Position numbers and translations under genes: made by a program | Shown here: positions 30,299 to 40,694 of the stretch, in pieces | How the letters are laid out: every line of letters starts with the position of its first letter | Numbering within the stretch: position 1 is the stretch's first letter | Assembly (NCBI GenBank): GCA_039024915.1 | Contig: JBCCPK010000006.1 | Location: 62,001 to 126,000 of the forward strand | DNA from: Pseudomonadota bacterium | GTDB lineage: Bacteria > Pseudomonadota > Alphaproteobacteria > Rhizobiales > MH13 | Direction of reading: 5' to 3' | DNA length: 64,000 bases | The notes under the pieces: model-generated | The model's database searches: none | What the model was told of the DNA's origin: nothing | The model's input: the letters and a program-made list of their open reading frames with translations, nothing else

Positions 30299-31108
30299 CT
30301 ACAGCGTGATCTCCAGCCCATCATAAGCCGGCTCTACAGTGGACGGGAGCTCGGCTGCGAGGGTTCGATAGTCGAGGTCAACATGCATATTCGTTAGAAT
30401 GGTCCTCTTTGGCCGTATGCGCGCGCTTAGCTCGAGCGCTTGCTCGACCGTGAAGTGGCTACCGTGTGCCCGGTAGCGCAGGGCATCAATGATAAGGACA
30501 TCGAGGTCATGCAGGCTGCGGATCTGCGCCTCGTCGATGGCGCTTACGTCGGGAATGTATGCGGCGGCGCCAACACGGAAGCCCAGAGCTGTGATGTCAC
30601 CATGTTGGACTGGGATAGGTAGGAATGGAACGGTGCCACCGTCGCCGTCGACTTCGACCAGCCTTTCCGGTGTAATCAAATGGCGATCCAGAATAGGTGG
30701 ATAGCTCGATCCCGGTGGCGCTTGGAAGCAGTAGTTAAATGCGTGCGCAGCTCGTTCGAAGGTGGCTTCGTCCATATAGACCTTTATCCGCGCACGAGCG
30801 GAAAGAGCAAAGGGCCGCAGGTCGTCGATTCCGTGCAAATGGTCGGCATGGGAATGGGTATAAACAGCCGCATCGATCCGTTCGACGTTGGCGGCCAACA
30901 TTTGTTGGCGAAAGTCTGGGCCGGTATCGATCACGCAGGTCGTCGTGCCGCCTTGACCTTCCTTTCGGACGAGGAGGGCGCACCGTCGCCTTGTATTGCG
31001 AGGTTCATTCGGATCGCATGCACCCCAACGTCCCTTTTCGCCGAGCCCCCCTGCCCGCGGTACGCCCCCTGATGATGCGCAGCCTAGAATGGTGAACCTC
31101 AGGCTCAC
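30299..31108 (-). CDS. MBL-fold metal-dependent hydrolase (PhnP-like)
   Basis: A 269-residue cytoplasmic metallo-beta-lactamase-fold protein. Motifs: ILGCASSGGVPR at the start, the metal-binding THSHADHLHGID, ALRYRAHGSHFTVEQALE and LTNMHVDLDY. It resembles PhnP-type phosphodiesterases that act on cyclic phosphates or nucleic-acid-related esters, but its substrate is not known. The GTG start overlaps the tatD stop in a GTGA junction, so it is the last gene of the rlpA-tatD operon. Confidence 0.88.
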   Translation of the reverse strand: MSLRFTILGCASSGGVPRAGGLGEKGRWGACDPNEPRNTRRRCALLVRKEGQGGTTTCVIDTGPDFRQQMLAANVERIDAAVYTHSHADHLHGIDDLRPFALSARARIKVYMDEATFERAAHAFNYCFQAPPGSSYPPILDRHLITPERLVEVDGDGGTVPFLPIPVQHGDITALGFRVGAAAYIPDVSAIDEAQIRSLHDLDVLIIDALRYRAHGSHFTVEQALELSARIRPKRTILTNMHVDLDYRTLAAELPSTVEPAYDGLEITL

Positions 31109-31887
31109 GGATGCTTTGCCTTTGAGAACAAACGATAGAAATTTTCGGTCGTAGCATCAGCCAATTCGGCATCCTTCACGCCACGAACCTGGGCAAGGAC
31201 AGACGCCGTTTCGGCAACAAAAGCTGGTTCATTGCGTTTTCCACGATTGGGCACCGGTGCAAGGTATGGCGCATCGGTCTCGACCAGAAGGCGATCGGTT
31301 GGCACATCTTTGGCGATTGCTCGCAGGTCATGGGACTTCTTGAACGTCACAATGCCGGAAAACGAAACGTAAGCGCCTAGGGCTACACCGCGGCGAGCCA
31401 GCTCAGCTCCGGATGAAAAGCAATGCAACACCATCGGGAACGGACCGCTATTTGCGGTCTCCTCCTCAAGGATTGAGATCATATCCTCGTCGGCTGATCT
31501 TGCATGGATGACTAAAGGCAATCCGGTTTGGCGCGCGGCATCAATGTGGCGTCGGAGGCCCGTCGCCTGCGCGGAACGTGGGGCGTTGTCATAGTGATAG
31601 TCGAGCCCCGCCTCGCCGATTGCAACAACCTTTGGATGCTCTGCCAACTGGATGAGATCGGTGGCTGTGACATCAAGCTCCTGATCGGCATTGTGCGGGT
31701 GCGTGCCGACAGAGCAGCTGAGCATGTCGCTCGACTCTGCGACAACGCGAATCTGGTCAAAATTCCGGACTTTTGTGCAGATCGTTACGCAGTGTCCCAC
31801 CTCGCGTTCCCTTGCGCGCGTCAGCACGTCGTCCAGTTCGCCATCGAAATCGGGAAAGTCGAGATGGCAATGGCTGTCGACCAGCAA
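31105..31887 (-). CDS. tatD: TatD family deoxyribonuclease
   Basis: A 260-residue metal-dependent TIM-barrel hydrolase, usually a 3'-5' DNA exonuclease linked to DNA repair. Seen: VDSHCHLDFPDF with the metal-binding His-x-His, VGTHPHNAD, IGEAGLDYHYD, VIHARSADED, LHCFSSG and VETDAPYLAP. It starts three bases after the metG stop, the standard metG-tatD pairing. Confidence 0.94.
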   Translation of the reverse strand: MLVDSHCHLDFPDFDGELDDVLTRAREREVGHCVTICTKVRNFDQIRVVAESSDMLSCSVGTHPHNADQELDVTATDLIQLAEHPKVVAIGEAGLDYHYDNAPRSAQATGLRRHIDAARQTGLPLVIHARSADEDMISILEEETANSGPFPMVLHCFSSGAELARRGVALGAYVSFSGIVTFKKSHDLRAIAKDVPTDRLLVETDAPYLAPVPNRGKRNEPAFVAETASVLAQVRGVKDAELADATTENFYRLFSKAKHP

Positions 31888-31890
31888 GGC

Positions 31891-33441
31891 TTAGGCCCCC
31901 TCGCCTGCATCGTCGGCTTCAACATAACGCGGAAAGACCGGAACCGGCTTCGGCAAGTCGGCACCACTGTCCAAGCTATCGACCAGATGGGCAAAGGTAC
32001 GCGCATCTTCGCGCACAGCGAGCATGTCGAGGAGTGCTTTGGATGCGCCCGGCATCACCGGCTGAGTCAGGATCGCGACCCGGCGCAAGACTTCCATCGT
32101 GACCCATAAAACCGTCCGCATCCGGTCTGGATCGGACTTCTTGAGCGCCCACGGCTCTTGCGATGCGAAGTAGCGATTGGTGTCTGATACAACCGACCAG
32201 ATTGCGATCAGAACATTGTGCAACTCCTGGCGGTCGACGGCGCTGCGAGCGAGATCAAGCAGGTCTTCTGATGCTTTCAGGACCGCATCGTCTTCCTCCA
32301 GTATCGGGCCTGGCGCGGGGACCTGGGCTTCACAATTCTTGGCAACCATCGACAGGCAGCGTTGTGCGAGGTTGCCCAGATCGTTCGCGAGGTCGGCGTT
32401 AATCCGGCCCACAATCGCCTCATGGCTATAGTTTCCGTCGCGCCCGAATGGCACTTCACGCAGAAAGAAGTACCGAACCTGGTCCCGCCCATAGTGCCGG
32501 ACCATCGCGAACGGGTCGATGACGTTGCCGACTGACTTCGACATCTTCTCCCCGCGATTGAACAGGAATCCATGCGCAAAGACCCGCTTCGGTAGAGGCA
32601 GGCCAGCCGCCAACAAGAAAGCGGGCCAATAGACCGCATGGAACCGGACGATGTCTTTGCCGATGATGTGAACGTCGGCGGGCCAGTAGCGCCACAGCGC
32701 GTCCGTTTCATCGGGAAACCCCAAGGCCGTAATGTAGTTGGTCAGAGCATCGACCCAGACATACATCACATGGCGTTCGTCGCCCGGCACTTTAACGCCC
32801 CAGTCGAACGTCGTGCGAGAGATCGACAGATCCTTCAAGCCAGTTTCAACAAACCGCACGACCTCATTGCGACGTTCATCGGGTCCGATAAACTCAGGGT
32901 TTGCAGCGTAGTGCGCAAGCAGACGGTCACCAAACTCCGAGAGTTTGAAGAAGTAACTGTCCTCCTCAACCCACTCGACAGGGGTGCCTTGCGGACCAAG
33001 CCGCTCACCGCTTTCGGTGAGCTGTGTCTCATCCTCACCGTAATAGGCCTCATCGCGGATCGAGTACCACCCAGCGTAGCTATCCTTATAAATGTACCCT
33101 GCACCTTCCATTCGCTTCCAGATTGCTTGCGCGGCATGATGATGACGCTCGTCAGAGGTGCGGATGAAATCATCATTGGTACAGCCCAACGCCTCCACCA
33201 TCTGCTCAAAACGCGGAGCGTTTTGGTCGGCAAGCGCGGCAGCGGACATGCCCAGGTCGCGGGCGGTCTTGAGCATCTTTAATCCATGCTCATCGGTGCC
33301 CGTCAAAAAGCGAACATCAAAGCCATCAAGGCGCTTGAAGCGGGCTATGGTATCGGTCGCCAACGCCTCATAGGCATGCCCGATATGGGGTGCACCGTTA
33401 GGGTATGAGATGGCGGTTGTTATGTAGAATGAACGTGGCAT
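31891..33441 (-). CDS. metG: Methionyl-tRNA synthetase
   Basis: Charges tRNA-Met. The 516-residue class I synthetase has HIGH at residues 19-22 and KMSKS near residue 300, and lacks both the zinc-knuckle insert and the C-terminal tRNA-binding domain. It is therefore of the short MetG type common in alphaproteobacteria. The ATG at 33441 gives the usual start ([11 protein letters not shown]); an in-frame TTG at 33465 is rejected. holB ends 35 bases upstream and tatD follows. Confidence 0.95.
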   Translation of the reverse strand: MPRSFYITTAISYPNGAPHIGHAYEALATDTIARFKRLDGFDVRFLTGTDEHGLKMLKTARDLGMSAAALADQNAPRFEQMVEALGCTNDDFIRTSDERHHHAAQAIWKRMEGAGYIYKDSYAGWYSIRDEAYYGEDETQLTESGERLGPQGTPVEWVEEDSYFFKLSEFGDRLLAHYAANPEFIGPDERRNEVVRFVETGLKDLSISRTTFDWGVKVPGDERHVMYVWVDALTNYITALGFPDETDALWRYWPADVHIIGKDIVRFHAVYWPAFLLAAGLPLPKRVFAHGFLFNRGEKMSKSVGNVIDPFAMVRHYGRDQVRYFFLREVPFGRDGNYSHEAIVGRINADLANDLGNLAQRCLSMVAKNCEAQVPAPGPILEEDDAVLKASEDLLDLARSAVDRQELHNVLIAIWSVVSDTNRYFASQEPWALKKSDPDRMRTVLWVTMEVLRRVAILTQPVMPGASKALLDMLAVREDARTFAHLVDSLDSGADLPKPVPVFPRYVEADDAGEGA

Positions 33442-33476
33442 CGTAACAGGCGCTGGAGGGGACAAGGCCGGCGGGA

Positions 33477-34520
33477 CTACGCCGTGGGGATGCTATAGAC
33501 CTGATCGATCCCAGCGAAAAGCGTCATGACGCGTTCGGTGATATCGAGGTTGATCGCCTGGCGGATATGGAGCGCTTCGCTATTGTTCGACCAGAGGGTC
33601 GCAATGTCGGAACGCGCTCTGTGGGATAGCTGGCCTGCAGGCGCGTACAACCCAGCAGGTTCACCGAACCCGCGCACTCGCCTCGATAGCCAGTCATCTA
33701 TCAAACTTAACAATACCGTCCTCCCCTCGCCCTTTGTCTGATTGATCCGGGAGGCGAGCGCCAGCCTGTCAGATAAGTTCGCTGCTCCACTTGCCAGCTG
33801 TGTAAAGCGCGTGAAGAGCTCCAACGCGTCTTGGTTGGCCTGCAAGCTTACAAGCAGGCCAGGCCGCCCATCTGCCAAATCCATCGCAAGTTGCGGCACG
33901 GCTTCGCCTGAAAGCTCTGTCCAACCGGCGGCGAACTTATTGATGTCCTCAATCTCGAGCGGCGAGAAGGCCAGATGACGGCAACGCGAGCGAATCGTGG
34001 GCAAGACAGCGCTGAGGCTGTGCGCGACAAGAAACAGTACGGTCTTCCGAGGAGGCTCCTCGAGTGGTTTCAACAGGGCGTTCGCACCCTCACGATTGAG
34101 ATCATCCACACTGTCGAGAACCATCGTTCTCCAGCCACCTGCCGCTGGCGTGTTCGTCAGAGACGCCAAGACCTTGCGGACCTGCGCCACGGGAATCGTT
34201 GTCGGTCGCCGCTTTCCGTCGCTACCGGTATCGAGATCAAGCCAGGCCGCGTCAGGATGCGCGCCACTTTCGATAAGCCCGAAAGCCTCTGCATGGGTGT
34301 CAAACGCTAACGACCCACCCTTGGCCCGCGCCTGCGGCGCAAGCATCCATGCGCTCGCGCGGCGAGCAAATGTGGCCTTTCCGACGCCCTTGGGCCCATG
34401 CAGCAGCCACGCGTGGTGCAGCCGGCCGGATTCGACCGCGCTGGCGAACGCCTGCACTGGTTGTGCGTGGCCGATCAGTGGACGTCTCAAAGAACCTTGG
34501 CCGGGGTTTTCTGTACTCAT
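33477..34520 (-). CDS. holB: DNA polymerase III subunit delta' (HolB)
   Basis: A clamp-loader subunit. The 347-residue protein has the delta'/gamma-type AAA+ start, [19 protein letters not shown], then a P-loop-like GPKGVGKAT (42-50), [14 protein letters not shown] and [15 protein letters not shown]. The last is the SRC-type arginine-finger region. Tmk upstream and MetG downstream form the usual tmk-holB-metG-tatD cluster. Confidence 0.93.
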   Translation of the reverse strand: MSTENPGQGSLRRPLIGHAQPVQAFASAVESGRLHHAWLLHGPKGVGKATFARRASAWMLAPQARAKGGSLAFDTHAEAFGLIESGAHPDAAWLDLDTGSDGKRRPTTIPVAQVRKVLASLTNTPAAGGWRTMVLDSVDDLNREGANALLKPLEEPPRKTVLFLVAHSLSAVLPTIRSRCRHLAFSPLEIEDINKFAAGWTELSGEAVPQLAMDLADGRPGLLVSLQANQDALELFTRFTQLASGAANLSDRLALASRINQTKGEGRTVLLSLIDDWLSRRVRGFGEPAGLYAPAGQLSHRARSDIATLWSNNSEALHIRQAINLDITERVMTLFAGIDQVYSIPTA

Positions 34521-34559
34521 TTCCCAGCCAGATGCTCGATGCGCTCTTTTGGCAGCCGC

Positions 34560-35378
34560 TTAGCTTCCCGCACGCCTGAGAACACCTTGCGATTGAAGGA
34601 TTGCATCGATCTGCTCGGCAACCTCTTCAACACTCTGGTCAGCATCGATGCGGACGCAACGCTCGGGATACGTTTCACAGAGCCAGCGGAACCCCTCTGC
34701 TACTTTGTCGTGAAAATCGCTGTCTTCCTGCTCGAAGCGGTCATGAGCAGCCGCGTCTTCGTCCAACCGCGCCCGCCGACGTTGATCGGCCACCGCGCGA
34801 GAGACGTCAAAGACCAGCGTCAGATCCGGCAAGCACCCGTCGGTGCCGACCGCTTCCAACGCGTCAATTGTTTGCATCGGCAGCCCGCCAACGTATCCCT
34901 GATAGATACGGGTGCTATCTGCAAAACGATCGCACAAAACCACTTGACCGCGCTCAAGCGCCGGGCGGATCAAATGCTCAACATGGTCCCGGCGGGCGCT
35001 CGACAGAAGCCCAGCCTCGGCCATCGGCCCATACTCTGCGGCATACCCTCCCAAAATAACCTCCCGCACGACTGAGCCTCCGGGTGAACCTCCAGGTTCT
35101 CGGGTGAGAACAACCTCATGTCCCGCGGTTCGCAAGCGATCCTGCAGCAAAGCAGCCTGCGTAGACTTGCCCGACCCCTCCCCGCCTTCAAAGCTTATGA
35201 ATATAGGCTTGCTGCCGACGTGTCCGGGCTTTTCCTCCGCTTCCTCAATCGAGGGTTCGAGCTTCTCAACGACACCTTTCGTGCGCCTCAAACCGGCAAA
35301 CAAACCGCCTCGCTGCCCGCTCTCAGTGGGCTCGTTCTCGCTCACACTCTCCGCGTTTTCACTTGTCCGCCGCGCCAT
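34560..35378 (-). CDS. tmk: Thymidylate kinase with extended N-terminus
   Basis: Phosphorylates dTMP to dTDP. The core begins near residue 58: FISFEGGEGSGKST carries the P-loop (65-72), then REPGGSPGGS, the DRFADSTRIYQGY signature and VFDVSRAVADQRRRAR. The chosen ATG at 35378 lies two bases after the dacC stop and gives 272 residues. About 57 residues precede the kinase core, acidic and low in complexity, where typical Tmk proteins have almost none. An in-frame TTG at 35417 would lengthen it further into dacC. Confidence 0.92.
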   Translation of the reverse strand: MARRTSENAESVSENEPTESGQRGGLFAGLRRTKGVVEKLEPSIEEAEEKPGHVGSKPIFISFEGGEGSGKSTQAALLQDRLRTAGHEVVLTREPGGSPGGSVVREVILGGYAAEYGPMAEAGLLSSARRDHVEHLIRPALERGQVVLCDRFADSTRIYQGYVGGLPMQTIDALEAVGTDGCLPDLTLVFDVSRAVADQRRRARLDEDAAAHDRFEQEDSDFHDKVAEGFRWLCETYPERCVRIDADQSVEEVAEQIDAILQSQGVLRRAGS

Positions 35379-35380
35379 GG

Positions 35381-36562
35381 CTACAACGATCCCGCAAAAC
35401 TGATGGGCGGAATCCAACCGGTCAGCAATTCGAAGAAGCCGTCCCGAGCACGCTGCACGACGTTACCTTCCGAAACGGACGAAGCCGCGACTAGCGGTGT
35501 GTTCTGAATGATGGTTCCGTCTCGTTCGACCAACAACCGCGCAATCGGTTGACCTTCCTCCACCGGCGCGGGAAACGGATGATCGTAGACGACCCGCGCC
35601 CGAACGCGCTCTTCTCCCTCGCGCGGCAGCAGGATATCGAGCGCTCCTCCGTCCGCCACCAAGTCCACGGTGCGAACCTCGCCGCCGTAAATGCGCGCGC
35701 TGCCAACGGTCTCGCCAGGGTTGGCGACGCGAATTGTGCGGAAATCGGAAAAGGCATATTCGACCAAACGTTCTGCTTCCGCGACGCGGCCTTCTGCTGT
35801 GTCTACGCCCGACAGGGCATAAACAATGCGGCGTCCCTCACGTTCGACCGTCCCCAGAGCGCCATAGCCAGCGCTTTCGGTGTATCCGGCAACGAAACCA
35901 TCGGTCCCATCTATTTCGCGGAACAAGGGATTGCGGTTGCGCTGGAAAATGTCGTTCCACGTCATTGCCGGTTGGGCATACAACTGCACCGATCGGGGCT
36001 CGGTTTCGAGCAACTCGATCGCCATCGTGACCAGATCGCGGACAGTCGTGTGCATAGCCGCATCATCGGCGCCGGTCGCGTTTGTGAAATTGCTATCAAG
36101 TGCACCGAGCGCGGATGCTCTTGCATTCATCCTGTCGGAGAAGGCCGCTTCTGTGCCATCAATTCCCTGCGCAAGGGCAATGGCGGCATCATTGGCCGTC
36201 AGAACGATGACGCCAGCGTGCAGAGCGGAGATGGGTACATCGGAGCCCAACTCTGCAAACATTGTGGCTCGGCCTGAAGGCGCACCGCCCCGGCGCCACG
36301 CATCCTCGGTCATAGGAAATGTATCGTCGAGCTCAAGTACGCCGCCGTCGAGCAGTTCTTGGACAACGGCTGCGGTCACAAACTTCGATAGGGAGGCTGG
36401 TGCAAACCGCTCTTCCGCGCCCTGTGCATAAAGCACCGTTCGAGTGTTCATGTCATAAAGGAAGGCGCGCTGCGGCCTGCTCTCGAACGCATGAAGGTTC
36501 GAGACCCCAAGGGCCGCAACCGCTGCGATGACCGCGCACGTAAGGCGAACTGTCCGTACCAT
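35381..36562 (-). CDS. D-alanyl-D-alanine carboxypeptidase-family protein with degenerate active site
   Basis: A 393-residue PBP5/DacC-like (peptidase S11) exported protein: signal peptide to about residue 25 (cleavage after LHA), then the penicillin-binding domain and a C-terminal beta domain. The SxxK motif is intact (Ser57-Leu-Ser-Lys60). The SxN motif is Thr122-Ala-Asn124, and KTG is replaced by Val224-Ala225-Gly226 within DGFVAGYTESAGYG. In active enzymes this stretch reads DGLKTGxT. Peptidoglycan trimming may therefore be weak or lost. It sits between rlpA and tmk, the usual dacC place. GGAG precedes the ATG. Confidence 0.85.
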   Translation of the reverse strand: MVRTVRLTCAVIAAVAALGVSNLHAFESRPQRAFLYDMNTRTVLYAQGAEERFAPASLSKFVTAAVVQELLDGGVLELDDTFPMTEDAWRRGGAPSGRATMFAELGSDVPISALHAGVIVLTANDAAIALAQGIDGTEAAFSDRMNARASALGALDSNFTNATGADDAAMHTTVRDLVTMAIELLETEPRSVQLYAQPAMTWNDIFQRNRNPLFREIDGTDGFVAGYTESAGYGALGTVEREGRRIVYALSGVDTAEGRVAEAERLVEYAFSDFRTIRVANPGETVGSARIYGGEVRTVDLVADGGALDILLPREGEERVRARVVYDHPFPAPVEEGQPIARLLVERDGTIIQNTPLVAASSVSEGNVVQRARDGFFELLTGWIPPISFAGSL

Positions 36563-36663
36563 GGGCTCCGGCAGAGTGACGTTGATGACCGCGACGCTTA
36601 CTTACTAAACGCAATGGGTCTGCCGACCGTCAACCTCTCCGGTGACCCGGCCCGGGCCTCGAA

Positions 36664-38085
36664 TCAGGAACGCGTAACGTCGATCAGGTAAGCGTCGGTG
36701 TAACCTTGGCCCGCCAGACGTTGCAAGACAACATCTGCAGCAGAGCGATCGGCAACCCGGACTTGCAGTTCGACGCGGGTCAGAGTTCGTCCGCGCGAGG
36801 AAATCGGCTCAGTGACCACCCGACCGAATTCGCCCAACTGGCCACGAACACGAACCACATTCGCTGCATCCCCAAAGACACCGATCTGGAATGAGGCTGT
36901 TTGATCGCCAACAGCTACGGGAGCTGTAGCGGGGACTTGGGCTAACGTCTGGGCGTGCAGGAGCGTTTGAGACTGCAGCGCCAACGCCGATGCTGCATCT
37001 AACGCGTGAGCGGTGGCAGTCCCATGGGCTGAAGCAATGCGAACGCTGTGGGCGCGCGCATCCTGATTGCGCTGTGTGAAACCTGCCGCAAGACCCCCCC
37101 TATGGCCTGCGCGCGTTTCAATAGGCTCCGCGCCGGGCGCGATAGGCATCAGCCCGACAGTAGCGCTAGGAATTGGCGCACGCGGGTCACGGCCTGGCGC
37201 AATTGGTGCGAAACTTGGTACGGCTGAGACAGCGCGGGGCGCAATGGGTGGCGCCAACACAAGCGGCGCGGACGTTGCGGTTGGCTCGGGCGCAGACGCG
37301 AGGGCCGGAACAGCCGTAGCCGGAGCACGTGTCGCCGTTCGGACTGGTTGTGGTGCGGGTGTGGGCGTGAGCGCGCTGACCGCGCCTGCTGCCGCTTGGC
37401 GGACCGGAGCAAAGACTGGAGCGGAAGCAAACATCGTATCGGATGCTTGCGGCGCGTTACCCGGAATGCGCGCGCTGGCTTCCAGCCACTCGACGTCCTG
37501 CCCATGCAAGGGAGCGCGATCAAGATATTGAACACGGACGCGGCCCACACCATCGGCTCGCATATCCAGAACATCGGCGGCACGTTTTGACAGATCGATG
37601 ATACGATTATGAGCGAACGGCCCGCGATCATTCACCCGAACGACAACCGAGTGATCATTGTCGAGATTGGTTACACGGACATAGCTGGGCAAGGGCAATG
37701 TCGGATGCGCAGCCGAAAGTGTGTACTGGTCAAAAACCTCGCCGTTCGCGGTTAGGCGTCCGTGAAATCCTGGACCATACCAAGAGGCCATGCCTGTGCG
37801 ATCGTAATTGGGATCTTCCCGCGGCGTATAGAGGCGTCCGCCGATGCGATAGGGACGCCCAACCTGATCACGCCCACCCCCGCGCCGCAGGTTCCGGTAA
37901 CGCGTTGTCACAACCGGGCTGGCAGAAACACCAAGCGCATCGTCATCGATGCCGTCGCCGCCACCGGGAGCCGCAGAAAGTGCTTCTGTATTGTTGCGTC
38001 CGCTGCCTTCAAGATCGGAAAAAGCAGCGCAACCAGCTAAGGCAAACGCGCAGGCAAGGCTCGCAAACGCCTTTTTGTAGGGCAT
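36664..38085 (-). CDS. rlpA: RlpA-like septal ring lipoprotein with SPOR domain
   Basis: An outer-membrane lipoprotein and lytic-transglycosylase relative that acts on denuded peptidoglycan at the septum. The ATG at 38085 is chosen because it places a lipobox (ALAGC) with Cys19 at the right distance; longer readings do not. Of its 473 residues, the double-psi barrel (about 95-190) shows [19 protein letters not shown] and [10 protein letters not shown] very long Ala/Pro/Thr-rich linker (about 200-390) follows, then a SPOR domain (about 395-473) that binds septal glycan. dacC is 101 bases downstream. Confidence 0.92.
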   Translation of the reverse strand: MPYKKAFASLACAFALAGCAAFSDLEGSGRNNTEALSAAPGGGDGIDDDALGVSASPVVTTRYRNLRRGGGRDQVGRPYRIGGRLYTPREDPNYDRTGMASWYGPGFHGRLTANGEVFDQYTLSAAHPTLPLPSYVRVTNLDNDHSVVVRVNDRGPFAHNRIIDLSKRAADVLDMRADGVGRVRVQYLDRAPLHGQDVEWLEASARIPGNAPQASDTMFASAPVFAPVRQAAAGAVSALTPTPAPQPVRTATRAPATAVPALASAPEPTATSAPLVLAPPIAPRAVSAVPSFAPIAPGRDPRAPIPSATVGLMPIAPGAEPIETRAGHRGGLAAGFTQRNQDARAHSVRIASAHGTATAHALDAASALALQSQTLLHAQTLAQVPATAPVAVGDQTASFQIGVFGDAANVVRVRGQLGEFGRVVTEPISSRGRTLTRVELQVRVADRSAADVVLQRLAGQGYTDAYLIDVTRS

Positions 38086-38278
38086 GTTCACGCAGATAAT
38101 CCGGGCGAGCGGCGCGCCCCCCGTTGCAAGACGCGCAAGCACGCCACTAAAGCTCATCATGATGCCGTACTCGATACAAAATGGCCGTAAACACGGCCAG
38201 CCAACGCATCTTGGCGCCGGGAACCGGAGTGTTCACAAAGCATGAATTCATAGGGCGACATTCAAGGAATCACGTGAA

Positions 38279-38297
38279 GGTGCTGTTAAACAGCACC
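38279..38297 (-). terminator. Hairpin after the ALDH16 gene
   Basis: GGTGCTGT and ACAGCACC form a perfect 8-bp stem with a 3-base loop, 12 bases past the stop of the aldehyde dehydrogenase gene on the minus strand. No U tract follows in that direction, so it is only a possible terminator or 3'-end stabiliser. Confidence 0.4.
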
Positions 38298-38309
38298 CCT
38301 AATAAACTG

Positions 38310-40688
38310 TTACTCGCCATAAGGCACCCAAACGTTCTTCACATCCACAGAGCGGCGGAGCCATTCTTCGCCTGCTGCATCGTCGCTGTACCAGTCCGTA
38401 GCCCGGCCATAATCCACAAATGTCCGTTTGAGATTGCTGACCGAGAGCGCTTCGCACTGTGCTGAAAGCTCCGGTGACCCGAAAGCCCAAAGGCCATCAA
38501 CGTCCGCATGCGAGGCCAGCACGGCCGCGAGTTCGTTCGAACTGCCGGTGACAATGTTGAATGCACCAGCAGGAACATCAGAGGTTTCGAGTACGCTGTA
38601 AAGGTCGGTCGCGATAAGCGGGTTGGCTTCGCTTGGAACAACCACGACGCGATTGCCGGTCGCAAGCAGCGGCGCTGCCAGCGAGACCATTGCCAGCAAC
38701 GGTTCTTCATGCGGGCAGACAACCCCCACGACGCCCAACGGTTCGTGCATGGCAATCGCGACGCCGTGCAGTGGTGGCTCATGCACCCTGCCCTCGAACT
38801 TGTCGGCGTATGCGGCATAAAGAAACAGTCGATCAAGGCTCTGTTCGAACTGCTTGTGCGCCTTCGTCTTTCCGCCGCCACTTACAGAGGCTAAGCGCTC
38901 GATGAATTCTTGCTCTCGAGCCGCGAGGTTTTCAGCCAGGTAGAAAAGCACCTGCGCGCGGTTGTGCGCGCTGGCCTTGGTCCAGCTGTCGCTCTTTCGG
39001 GCAGCCGCCACAGCGTTACGAATGTCTTTGCGGTTTCCAACGCCGACATCGGCCACGTGGGCGCCCTTGGAGGTCAGGACCGGGCGGCTATAATTACCAT
39101 CTGGCCGAATCTGCTTGCCTCCGATGTAAAGTTTCGCCGTACGATCGATCGCCGGTGCCGAGAAACCACCCGCCACTGGCATAGGTTCCGGTGGCGTCCA
39201 TGCAGCGCGCAGCTTCGCTTTCGACCACAAGGGAGATCTGAGGTAAGCAAACGCTCCTTCGCGCCCGCCTTCTCGTCCAAAACCAGACTCCTTTTTGCCG
39301 CCGAAGCCACAAGCGGCGTCCATCATATTGGTGTCGTTAACCCAGACGATGCCTGTATCCATTCGCGCCGCGACCTCGAGCGCAAGCGAGATGCTCTCCG
39401 ACCAAACCGATGCGGCAAGGCCGTAACGCGAGTGGTTGGCAAGCTGGACGGCTTCATCCGGCGTCCGGAAGGTCATTGAGACGGCAACCGGGCCGAAGAT
39501 TTCCTCAGTTGCAACCGTCGAAGACGTCACCACGTTTGCCAGTAAGGTTGGCGGATAAAACGATCCCGACGTCGGAACCTGCCCCACGGTTGGCTGGACC
39601 AGTCTCGCACCATCCTTGACGCCCTCATCGACCAGATCCGCGATGCGTTGGTGCTGAACTGGAGCGACAATGGCTCCCATGTCGATTGTTTTGTCGAGCG
39701 GCGCGCCGACACGTAGGGTTTCCATGCGTTTTTCCAGACGCGCCAGAAAAGTCTCGGCGATTGGCTCATGGAGCAGCAGACGCGAGCCTGCGCAGCACAC
39801 CTGGCCCTGGTTGAACCAGATGGCATCGACAACCCCCTCGACGGCACCATCAAGATCGGCATCGTCAAAAACGATGAAAGGCGACTTGCCGCCCAGTTCG
39901 AGCGTCAGCGCCTTACCGCTTCCTGCCGTTTGTTTGCGGATCAGCCTGCCAACTTCCGTCGAACCAGTGAACGCGACCTTGTCGATTTCGGGATGGTCCA
40001 CCAGCAGAGCGCCCGTCTCCCCTTCCCCGGTGATGATATTAAGAACGCCCGGTGGCAGGCCTACTTGCGTTGCGAGTTCGGCAAACAGCAACGCTGTCAG
40101 TGAGGTCCACTCCGCCGGCTTGAGAACGACCGTGTTGCCAAACGCCAAGGCGGGAGCAACTTTCCAAGCGAGCATGAGGAGCGGAAAGTTCCACGGGATA
40201 ATCTGGCCGGCGACGCCGACAGGCGCGTACCCGGGAAACTCCTTTTCTTGCAGTTGTGCCCAACCCGCATGGTGGGTGAAATGTCGAGCGACCAATGGCA
40301 CATCAATGTCGCGCGTCTCACGGATTGGTTTGCCGTTATCAAGCGCTTCAAGAACGGCAAACAGCCGTGCGTGCCGCTGCACCATGCGGGCAAGTGCATA
40401 CAAATGCCTTGCGCGGTCGCGACCGGGCATCGTTGCCCATTTCTTTTGCGCGGCCTTGGCTGCTTTCACCGCTTTATCGACGTCGGCCCTGGAACCTTTC
40501 GAAATCGTGGCCAGCACAGCGCCTGTTGCAGGCTCAAAGGTATCAATCGGGTTGCTAGGCTCTGTGAAGCGTCCGTCGATAAAGTGCCCAAAAGCGCCTT
40601 GATGGCTTTTGATCCATCCGCGCGCTTCGGTGTCACCTTCCGGTGCTGCACCGTAGTCCATCGTTTCGAAAAACTCGGCAACGCTCAT
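38310..40688 (-). CDS. ALDH16-type double aldehyde dehydrogenase
   Basis: A 792-residue fusion of two aldehyde dehydrogenase domains. The first (about 30-500) is complete: Asn167 in PWNFP, Glu264 in LELGGKSP and the catalytic Cys298 in NQGQVCC. The second (about 510-792) keeps the fold, with HEPLGVVGVVCPHEEP, but lacks a catalytic Cys and Glu. This arrangement matches the ALDH16 family, whose second domain is a pseudo-domain. It lies six bases after deoC, whose product acetaldehyde is a plausible substrate. Confidence 0.9.
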   Translation of the reverse strand: MSVAEFFETMDYGAAPEGDTEARGWIKSHQGAFGHFIDGRFTEPSNPIDTFEPATGAVLATISKGSRADVDKAVKAAKAAQKKWATMPGRDRARHLYALARMVQRHARLFAVLEALDNGKPIRETRDIDVPLVARHFTHHAGWAQLQEKEFPGYAPVGVAGQIIPWNFPLLMLAWKVAPALAFGNTVVLKPAEWTSLTALLFAELATQVGLPPGVLNIITGEGETGALLVDHPEIDKVAFTGSTEVGRLIRKQTAGSGKALTLELGGKSPFIVFDDADLDGAVEGVVDAIWFNQGQVCCAGSRLLLHEPIAETFLARLEKRMETLRVGAPLDKTIDMGAIVAPVQHQRIADLVDEGVKDGARLVQPTVGQVPTSGSFYPPTLLANVVTSSTVATEEIFGPVAVSMTFRTPDEAVQLANHSRYGLAASVWSESISLALEVAARMDTGIVWVNDTNMMDAACGFGGKKESGFGREGGREGAFAYLRSPLWSKAKLRAAWTPPEPMPVAGGFSAPAIDRTAKLYIGGKQIRPDGNYSRPVLTSKGAHVADVGVGNRKDIRNAVAAARKSDSWTKASAHNRAQVLFYLAENLAAREQEFIERLASVSGGGKTKAHKQFEQSLDRLFLYAAYADKFEGRVHEPPLHGVAIAMHEPLGVVGVVCPHEEPLLAMVSLAAPLLATGNRVVVVPSEANPLIATDLYSVLETSDVPAGAFNIVTGSSNELAAVLASHADVDGLWAFGSPELSAQCEALSVSNLKRTFVDYGRATDWYSDDAAGEEWLRRSVDVKNVWVPYGE

Positions 40689-40694
40689 GTGCGC

